This document shows positions 58,746 through 64,000 of a stretch of 64,000 nucleotides of DNA, piece by piece (the first letter of the stretch is position 1; each line of letters begins with the position of its first letter). The stretch comes from an uncultured Tenacibaculum sp. (GTDB lineage Bacteria; Bacteroidota; Bacteroidia; Flavobacteriales; Flavobacteriaceae). The notes under the pieces were generated by a model, which had not been told where the DNA came from, did no database searches, and worked only from the letters and a program-made list of their open reading frames with translations. Where the stretch lies: positions 682,001 through 746,000 of the forward strand of contig NZ_CANMAX010000002.1 in NCBI RefSeq assembly GCF_947495995.1, given 5' to 3'. The position numbers were made by a program, and so were the translations under genes.

Positions 58746-59804
58746 ATGAATACGATTCAAGCAATTACATATCCTGTACATTTTTCAGATCAAGCTTACT
58801 TAGAAATAAATCAATTTTTAAAGGAAAACTCATATTCTTCTATCTTTATCTTGGTAGATGATAATACTTTAGAATGTTGTTATCCTCGATTTATTCAACG
58901 TTTAGAAACTGAAACTAAAATTGAATTAATTCAAATTGATCCGGGTGAAGTTCATAAAAACTTAGATACATGTTTAGGTGTTTGGAATGCTATGACCGAA
59001 TTAGGAGCAGATCGAAAAAGTTTATTAATTACACTTGGTGGTGGAGTTATTACAGATTTAGGTGGTTTTGTAGCTTCTACTTTTAAAAGAGGAATCGACT
59101 TTATTAATATTCCTACTACGTTACTTTCTATGGTAGATGCTTCTGTTGGTGGAAAAACAGGAGTTGATTTAGGTGTATTAAAAAATCAAATTGGTGTTTT
59201 TGCTAATCCGCAAATGGTATTAGTTGATCCAGAATATTTATACACATTAGATCCAAGAGAAATTCGTTCTGGAACTGCTGAAATTATTAAATATGGAATG
59301 ACACACGACATTCATTTATTTAATGAAATTAAAGACAATCCTGAATTAAATATCGTGGATTTAATTCACCGTTCGATAGAAATTAAAAATGAAGTTGTTA
59401 CTGAAGATCCTAAAGAAAAAGGATTACGAAAAGTTTTAAACTGGGGACATACAATTGGTCATGCAGTTGAGTCTTACTTTTTAGATTCTGAACACAAAGA
59501 AAATCTTACCCATGGTGAAGCTATTGCTATCGGAATGGTTTGTGAAGCTTATTTATCTTCTAAAATTTTAAATTTCTCTGAAGAAAAAACAGCTGAAATT
59601 AAAGAAGCGATCATTAATATTTATGGAAAAATAGAAATCTTACCTGAAGATATTAGTCCGATTATGGGATTATTAATTCACGATAAGAAAAATGAAGCCG
59701 GAATCGTAAAATTTGTTTTGTTAAATGATTACGAAGATTTTGAATTAAGTTGTGAAGCTTCTGAAAACTTGATTAAAGAAAGTATCGAATTTTATATGAG
59801 TTAA
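58746..59804 (+). CDS. aroB: 3-dehydroquinate synthase
   Basis: A 352-aa enzyme of the shikimate pathway that cyclises DAHP to 3-dehydroquinate with NAD and a divalent metal. Motifs include the NAD-binding LLITLGGGVITDLGGFVAST, INIPTTLLSMVDASVGGKTG, EIIKYGMTHD and the metal ligands in RKVLNWGHTIGHAVE and LTHGEAIAIGM. Length is typical of AroB. It is divergent from the proline dehydrogenase operon and followed 35 bp later by a lipoprotein gene. Between them a 7-bp hairpin (TTTGTAA/TTACAAA at 59805-59824) is present without a T-run. Confidence 0.96.
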   Translation: MNTIQAITYPVHFSDQAYLEINQFLKENSYSSIFILVDDNTLECCYPRFIQRLETETKIELIQIDPGEVHKNLDTCLGVWNAMTELGADRKSLLITLGGGVITDLGGFVASTFKRGIDFINIPTTLLSMVDASVGGKTGVDLGVLKNQIGVFANPQMVLVDPEYLYTLDPREIRSGTAEIIKYGMTHDIHLFNEIKDNPELNIVDLIHRSIEIKNEVVTEDPKEKGLRKVLNWGHTIGHAVESYFLDSEHKENLTHGEAIAIGMVCEAYLSSKILNFSEEKTAEIKEAIINIYGKIEILPEDISPIMGLLIHDKKNEAGIVKFVLLNDYEDFELSCEASENLIKESIEFYMS

Positions 59805-59839
59805 TTTGTAAAGAGAATTACAAACACCTATAAAAAGCT

Positions 59840-60997
59840 ATGATGAAAAGAACAATTATTTTACTTTTTCTAAGCTTTATGTTTGGAAATTGTAAGACAA
59901 ATAACACTAAGGGAAAAAGCACCACTACTAAAAATAGTTTATCAGAAAGAACTGTATTTAGTGATCATAAAATTATTGATTATTTACTTGAAAAGGAAGG
60001 TGAAGATCAAGAATGTGAAATCACTTTTCAAGAAAAAGATGGAGTCTATAAATACTTTAGTAGTAATTGTTCTCATCACGATAATCATTCCGTGACTTTT
60101 AGTATTGTAGATCAAGAAACTGATTTTAATAAAGACGGTATTACCGATTATTTAATTTCTAGAGTTTCTGAAGGTATGCTTGGTGGTAATGCAAATACGA
60201 ATGCTGAGTATATTTATCTTTTAGTAAATGCCAAAGTAGAAGTGATTCAAGAACATTCGATTTTACGCTATGCTCCATTTTCATACAATTACTTAGAACT
60301 TACATCATATAATAAGGGTGTATTAAAAGCTAAAGTAAATCAGAATCATAGAACTTTATACACATATGGAAGTCAGGTTGAATCTTATTATATAAAAGAA
60401 TTAAAAATGACTTTCAGTTTTGTAGATGGTTTACTTTATGAAGATTCGTATTTAACGGATTGTGATTTAGCTAAAATGAAGGATAAATCTATCTTTAAGA
60501 AAGATATCAAAAATGTGTCTAGAGAAACTTCTATAGACATGCATAATTACACTCAAACACAAACTGAGTGGTATGAAAAAGATCAAAAAAAAGTAAATGC
60601 TACTTTACTAGGCTGTGACAATTTAGAATTTAGTTTTAGTGTAAACTGCATTTACAACGAATCAATTAATGAAAAAACTAATCATATTGACATAGCTTTA
60701 CATGAGATTGATTTTTTTATAGAAAACACACGTTTTAAATCATTATTTAAAAAGATAAAGAAAGAAATAAAAAGTAACACTGTAGAAACGAAGTTTAGTG
60801 ATGCTTCACAAAAAAGATTAGAAATTTCAGGAAAAGATTTTTACTTTTTTGTAACCAAACATACTGATGAAAACAGATATTCTTTAATCTTAAATTTAAA
60901 TCAAATAAACAATCCACTTCAAGAACATAATTGGGATATTACATCTCGTTTAAATGAAAACAACAGTCAGCCTATTGAAGAAGATGCTCCTTTTTAG
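59840..60997 (+). CDS. Lipoprotein of unknown function, 385 aa
   Basis: I do not recognise a family. The lipoprotein signal is MMKRTIILLFLSFMFGNCKT. The mature part starts with a charged linker, then has an acidic motif VDQETDFNKDGITDYLISRV of the EF-hand-like 'DxNxDGxxD' type (Asp-Phe-Asn-Lys-Asp-Gly), which often binds Ca2+ in FG-GAP/VCBS-type proteins. The remainder is mixed beta (EYIYLLVNAKVEVIQEHSIL, FSYNYLELTSYNKGVLKAKV) and a basic C-terminal part. It may bind calcium on the cell surface or in the periplasm. It ends 1 bp from the convergent bshA gene. Confidence 0.75.
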   Translation: MMKRTIILLFLSFMFGNCKTNNTKGKSTTTKNSLSERTVFSDHKIIDYLLEKEGEDQECEITFQEKDGVYKYFSSNCSHHDNHSVTFSIVDQETDFNKDGITDYLISRVSEGMLGGNANTNAEYIYLLVNAKVEVIQEHSILRYAPFSYNYLELTSYNKGVLKAKVNQNHRTLYTYGSQVESYYIKELKMTFSFVDGLLYEDSYLTDCDLAKMKDKSIFKKDIKNVSRETSIDMHNYTQTQTEWYEKDQKKVNATLLGCDNLEFSFSVNCIYNESINEKTNHIDIALHEIDFFIENTRFKSLFKKIKKEIKSNTVETKFSDASQKRLEISGKDFYFFVTKHTDENRYSLILNLNQINNPLQEHNWDITSRLNENNSQPIEEDAPF

Positions 60998-60998
60998 T

Positions 60999-62120
60999 TT
61001 AAAAACAAGCTTGATAAATCTTTTCGTATTGTGGCAAAATCTTATCTAAAGAAAACTGTTTTGTATGCGCTTTAGCTCTTTGTTTGAACTCTAATAAAGT
61101 AGCGTCACTTTCAAGAATCTTTAACGTATTTTTAGCCATATCTTCAACATCTCCAACGTCACTTAAGTAACCTGTTTCACCATGTACATTAACTTCTGGT
61201 AAACCTCCTGCATTTGTCGATATTACAGCCGTATTTGCTGCCATAGCTTCTAAAGCTGCTAATCCGAAACTTTCTGCCACTGATGGTAATAAAAACACGT
61301 CTGTATAACATAGAAGCTTAGCTACTTCGTTACTATTTCCTAAGAATAAGACCTTATCAGAAACACCTAATTCTTTAGCTAAGCTTTCTGCTTTAGAACG
61401 TTCTGGGCCATCACCTACCATCAATAGTTTAGCTGGCATTCTTTCTTGAACTTTATGAAAAACCTTAACAACATCTAGAACTCTTTTTACAGGTCTAAAA
61501 TTACTTACATGAGTTAAAATTCGCTCATCTGGATTTGCAACAGCGCTTCGCATACATTCTTCCTGATCGGCAATGTCATATTTTGCTGTATCTATAAAGT
61601 TGTACACTACTTTAATATCTTTCTCAATAGAAAATAAGCGTAACGTATCTTCTCTTAAACTACTCGAAACTGCTGTAACTTCATCAGATTTATTGATACT
61701 AAATTCTGCCGCTGTTTTATAAGATGGGTGACTACCAACTAAAGTGATGTCGGTTCCATGTAAAGTAGTAACGACCTTTACCTTTATTCCTTTTTCTTTC
61801 AACATTTTCTTAGCCATGTATGCCGCATAAGCATGAGGAATTGCATAATGCACATGTAAAACTTCTAAATTGTATTGTTTTACCACTTCTACCATTTTAG
61901 TAGATAAAGCTAATTCATAAGGTTGATATTGAAATAAAGGATATTCTTCTAACATAACTTCATGAAAATGTAAATTATGAGAGATAAAATCTAAACGAAC
62001 TGGCTGATTATATGTTATAAAATGAACTTCATGACCTTTGCTGGCTAATGCCATTCCTAATTCTGTTGCCATCACTCCACTTCCTCCAAAAGTAGGATAA
62101 CATACAATTCCTATTCTCAT
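60999..62120 (-). CDS. bshA: N-acetyl-alpha-D-glucosaminyl L-malate synthase (bacillithiol synthesis)
   Basis: A 373-aa GT4-family retaining glycosyltransferase that joins UDP-GlcNAc and L-malate, the first step of bacillithiol formation. Evidence includes the N-terminal CYPTFGGSGVMATELGMALA, LHVHYAIPHAYAAYMA, VVTTLHGTDITLVGSHPSYK, VYNFIDTAKY and the donor-binding FLLPSVAESFGLAALEAMAA, where the E(x)7E pattern is seen. Length and these motifs match BshA closely rather than generic GT4. Other bsh genes are not in the window. Confidence 0.93.
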   Translation of the reverse strand: MRIGIVCYPTFGGSGVMATELGMALASKGHEVHFITYNQPVRLDFISHNLHFHEVMLEEYPLFQYQPYELALSTKMVEVVKQYNLEVLHVHYAIPHAYAAYMAKKMLKEKGIKVKVVTTLHGTDITLVGSHPSYKTAAEFSINKSDEVTAVSSSLREDTLRLFSIEKDIKVVYNFIDTAKYDIADQEECMRSAVANPDERILTHVSNFRPVKRVLDVVKVFHKVQERMPAKLLMVGDGPERSKAESLAKELGVSDKVLFLGNSNEVAKLLCYTDVFLLPSVAESFGLAALEAMAANTAVISTNAGGLPEVNVHGETGYLSDVGDVEDMAKNTLKILESDATLLEFKQRAKAHTKQFSLDKILPQYEKIYQACF

Positions 62121-62201
62121 CTAGTAAAAATTAATTGATAGTTTAGTACGTAAAAATACATATTTGTTTACGCCAATATGTTAAGAATTCTTAAAAAAGA
62201 A

Positions 62202-62226
62202 ACGCCGCTATTGTTAGTAGCGGCGT
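62202..62226 (-). terminator. GC-rich intrinsic terminator after the transketolase gene
   Basis: ACGCCGCTA (62202-62210) pairs perfectly with TAGCGGCGT (62218-62226); on the minus strand it is followed by TTTCTTTTTT. It closes the transketolase transcription unit. Confidence 0.9.
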
Positions 62227-62247
62227 ATTATATTTGTATTGTTCTGA

Positions 62248-63093
62248 TTAATAATCTCCTAAAGTAGCAGGATTTTGTTCTAATGCAGAAGCTAATTGAT
62301 CATCGTTTGGTGCTTTACCATGCCAAGCATGCGTATGCATCATAAAATCTACTCCATTCCCCATTTCTGTATATAATAAAATACAAACTGGTTTTCCTTT
62401 TCCAGATCTAGATTTAGCCTCATTAATTCCAGCTAAAACAGATTCAATATCATTTCCTTTCTTAACTTCTAAAACGTCCCATCCGAAAGCTTCAAATTTT
62501 GCTTTTAAACTTCCTAAAGCTAAAACATCATCAGTAGTACCATCGATCTGTTTTTCATTTACATCAACAGTAGAAATTAAGTTATCAACTTTTTTAGCAG
62601 CAGCATACATTACTGCTTCCCAAATTTGTCCTTCTTGTAACTCTCCGTCTCCGTGTAAAGAGAAAACTAATTTATCGTCGTTGTTTAACTTTTTAGCTTC
62701 AGCTGCTCCGATAGCAACACTCATACCTTGACCTAAAGAACCAGAAGCAATTCTAATACCTGGTAAGTGTTCGTGTGTTGTTGGGTGACCTTGTAAACGA
62801 GAATCTAATTTTCTAAAAGTAGCTAATTCTTCTACTGGAAAGAAACCACTTCTTGATAAAACACTATAATAAACTGGTGAAATATGTCCGTTAGATAAGA
62901 AGAATAAATCTTCGTTTTCTCCATTCATATTAAAATCAGTTGAGTAATCCATTACTTCCTGATATAAACATGTGAAAAATTCTGCACATCCTAAAGATCC
63001 TCCTGGATGTCCTGAATTTACTGCATGTACCATACGAAGTATATCTCTACGTACTTGTTGTGTAAAATCTTGAAGTTGTTGTGTTGTTGGCAT
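62248..63093 (-). CDS. Transketolase, N-terminal (thiamine diphosphate) subunit
   Basis: The 281-aa product equals the N-terminal third of a full transketolase: VNSGHPGGSLGCAEFFTCLY, FFLSNGHISPVYYSVL, HLPGIRIASGSLGQGMSVAI, the ThDP-binding motif SLHGDGELQEGQIWEAVMYA and LISTVDVNEKQIDGTTDDV. Many Bacteroidota have transketolase split into N- and C-terminal subunits that act together. Here the C-terminal partner is not adjacent: a terminator and bshA follow, and the region upstream is noncoding. It acts in the pentose phosphate pathway. A good promoter lies at 63114-63144. Confidence 0.93.
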   Translation of the reverse strand: MPTTQQLQDFTQQVRRDILRMVHAVNSGHPGGSLGCAEFFTCLYQEVMDYSTDFNMNGENEDLFFLSNGHISPVYYSVLSRSGFFPVEELATFRKLDSRLQGHPTTHEHLPGIRIASGSLGQGMSVAIGAAEAKKLNNDDKLVFSLHGDGELQEGQIWEAVMYAAAKKVDNLISTVDVNEKQIDGTTDDVLALGSLKAKFEAFGWDVLEVKKGNDIESVLAGINEAKSRSGKGKPVCILLYTEMGNGVDFMMHTHAWHGKAPNDDQLASALEQNPATLGDY

Positions 63094-63113
63094 TATATAT
63101 TATTTTGAGGAGA

Positions 63114-63144
63114 CAAAAGTAATAGATTAAGAATGAAAAGACAA
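63114..63144 (-). promoter_or_regulatory. Promoter of the transketolase gene
   Basis: On the minus strand TTG (63144-63142), 20 nt and TACTTTTG (63121-63114) match the Bacteroidota consensus; the leader is about 17 nt. Confidence 0.7.
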
Positions 63145-63149
63145 TTAAT

Positions 63150-63243
63150 AAAGAAAAAAGGGCTCGATTAATTAGTTGATTAAATTTTCCTTTTCGTATA
63201 AGAGATTTTCCCGTCCTCTGATATTCCCCCGAACCCTTTTCTT
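63150..63243 (-). ncRNA. Candidate structured small RNA, possibly 6S-Flavo type
   Basis: Transcribed on the minus strand from near 63243, this 95-nt RNA would fold with an 11-bp closing stem AAAAGGGTTCG/CGAGCCCTTTT (63240-63230 with 63166-63156, one G-U pair), a wide bubble, an apical hairpin TATcAGAG/CTCTuATA (63223-63216 with 63204-63197), and a small hairpin TTAAT/ATTAA in the 3' side of the bubble (63183-63168). It ends with a U-run, so the closing stem doubles as terminator. A separate near-consensus promoter lies just upstream, and the transketolase promoter begins only after the RNA. A closed rod with a bubble and a 3'-side hairpin is the layout of 6S RNAs, which mimic an open promoter; Flavobacteria have a 6S-Flavo class. 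Family membership is unverified. Confidence 0.5.
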
Positions 63244-63247
63244 ACTT

Positions 63248-63278
63248 CAAAGTAAATCTTAAACTTTTAAATATGCAA
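63248..63278 (-). promoter_or_regulatory. Promoter of the candidate small RNA
   Basis: On the minus strand TTG (63278-63276), 20 nt and TTACTTTG (63255-63248) differ from TTG-N20-TAnnTTTG at one base. It would start transcription at about 63243, exactly at the foot of the closing stem. Confidence 0.5.
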
Positions 63279-63404
63279 TATTTTGTACCCTCGTTTTATA
63301 AAATGGGAGTCCTAAAACATCTAAAAAACTATAAACAAACAACTTAAAACACAGTTCGTTTTTTAATTTTTAATACTTATTTTTACAAAAAAATCGCTTT
63401 AGAA

Positions 63405-64000
63405 ATGAATATTAACAATTGCTTTGTCTTTTTTCTATTTGTTTTCTCCTTTTTCATATCAAATGCTCAAGATGTTCAAAAAGATTCTTTGTCCGGTCAA
63501 TCCTATAAAAATTTATATGATTTATTCAACAATAATTTTTATGATACTATAAAAGCAAAAGTTTATGCAGATTACTATTTTAAAAAAGCTAAAAGAGAAG
63601 ATAATCTTATAAAAATTGAATCTGGTAAATATTTTCAATCTTTACTTCACAACGATTTTCATAATTATTATACGCTTTGTGATTCATTAATAAATATTGC
63701 TCAACGAAGTAATGACGTTGCAACTGAAATGAAAATTCGATGTTCTAGAGGTGAAACTTATTTTAATAACAATTCTAGCTCTAAAACTTTAAAAGAATTT
63801 CTAACAATAAATAAACTTCTAAAGAAAACAAAACATGATAGTATAGCTTCATTATCAAATATTTTTATTGGCTTAGTGAAATGGAAAAATAACGGACAAA
63901 AAGAAACGATTCAGTTATTTAAAAAAGTAGATAATTATTTGAAGGATAAAAATCCGGCTCATTTTAATGATGCTTTTTTAGCGAACCCAATGCACTTGGC
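63405..64000 (+). CDS. Partial gene: exported TPR-like protein, probably a TPR-HTH regulator (5' part)
   Basis: An open frame begins at ATG 63405 and runs off the window edge (at least 198 aa). It has a signal peptide (CFVFFLFVFSFFISNA) and then helical repeats rich in Asn, Lys and Leu: SYKNLYDLFNNNFYDTIKAK, VYADYYFKKAKREDNLIKIE, YTLCDSLINIAQRSNDVATE. This matches the N-terminal TPR region of the membrane-spanning regulators of Flavobacteriaceae that continue with a transmembrane helix and an AraC- or LuxR-type DNA-binding domain. The missing 3' end would decide; the regulator call is inference from the N-terminus only. No promoter was recognised. Confidence 0.7.
   Translation, partial: MNINNCFVFFLFVFSFFISNAQDVQKDSLSGQSYKNLYDLFNNNFYDTIKAKVYADYYFKKAKREDNLIKIESGKYFQSLLHNDFHNYYTLCDSLINIAQRSNDVATEMKIRCSRGETYFNNNSSSKTLKEFLTINKLLKKTKHDSIASLSNIFIGLVKWKNNGQKETIQLFKKVDNYLKDKNPAHFNDAFLANPMHL

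Noticed and set aside
1..64000. CRISPR arrays, tRNA or rRNA genes, insertion sequences, prophage
   Set aside because: Scanning intergenic regions by eye showed no regular spaced repeats, cloverleaf genes, transposases or phage structural genes. A computed search would be more sensitive.

Overview
The window is 64 kb of AT-rich chromosomal DNA from a member of the Bacteroidota, almost certainly a (probably marine) Flavobacteriaceae. The evidence is a TonB-dependent receptor with an N-terminal carboxypeptidase-regulatory-like domain, type IX secretion C-terminal sorting domains, DUF4252, DUF2807 and DUF4856 proteins, a split transketolase, BshA (bacillithiol), Bacteroidota-type promoters (TAnnTTTG at -7, TTG about 20 bp upstream), and many A-rich leaders without Shine-Dalgarno sequences. 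Species cannot be named from sequence alone. No rRNA, tRNA, CRISPR array, insertion sequence or prophage was seen.

Layout. (1) 0-10.5 kb, minus strand: an envelope/metal cassette (DUF4856 lipoprotein, imelysin-like lipoprotein, HTTM/gamma-carboxylase-like membrane protein, TonB-dependent receptor), preceded by an operon of HMG-CoA lyase, a small zinc peptidase and a 5'-nucleotidase lipoprotein. (2) 10.6-19.8 kb: two ECF sigma factor modules, one followed by an anti-sigma-like protein and beta-strand repeat adhesin-like proteins, the other by an anti-sigma-like protein and two DUF4252 proteins; between them lie a YhhN-like membrane protein, an AlkB-like dioxygenase and an M1 aminopeptidase. 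Both sigma genes carry the same upstream motif, TGTAAC-N17-GTC, probably an autoregulated promoter. (3) 19.8-33.3 kb: secreted and lipoprotein functions (S41 protease, patatin, YCF48-like beta-propeller, an amidohydrolase pair, a secreted repeat protein with a T9SS tail), an rRNA methyltransferase and an AraC-type regulator. (4) 33.4-47.9 kb: housekeeping genes (Rel, Fur-family, PurA, PLP decarboxylase, OstA-like, class III aminotransferase, acyl-CoA synthetase, M1 peptidase, GcvT). (5) 47.9-51.2 kb: a small accessory locus with a hypothetical gene and a reverse transcriptase of the defence-associated type, preceded by about 350 bp of structured, relatively GC-rich noncoding sequence. (6) 51.2-64 kb: RmuC, a modular secreted alpha-amylase, GlyA, a LETM1-like protein, proline dehydrogenase, AroB, a lipoprotein, BshA, the N-terminal transketolase subunit, and the start of a TPR-type protein cut by the window edge.

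The two most interesting signals are noncoding. The first is the reverse transcriptase with its upstream region (about 49.39-51.21 kb). It looks like a single-gene DRT-type antiphage system with a template ncRNA, and one plus-strand frame of the ncRNA is stop-free for 68 codons, which recalls the rolling-circle 'neo' logic of DRT2. The second is a compact minus-strand RNA at about 63.15-63.24 kb with its own near-consensus promoter, an 11-bp closing stem, a large bubble, an apical hairpin and a terminal U-run; it resembles a 6S-type (6S-Flavo) RNA.
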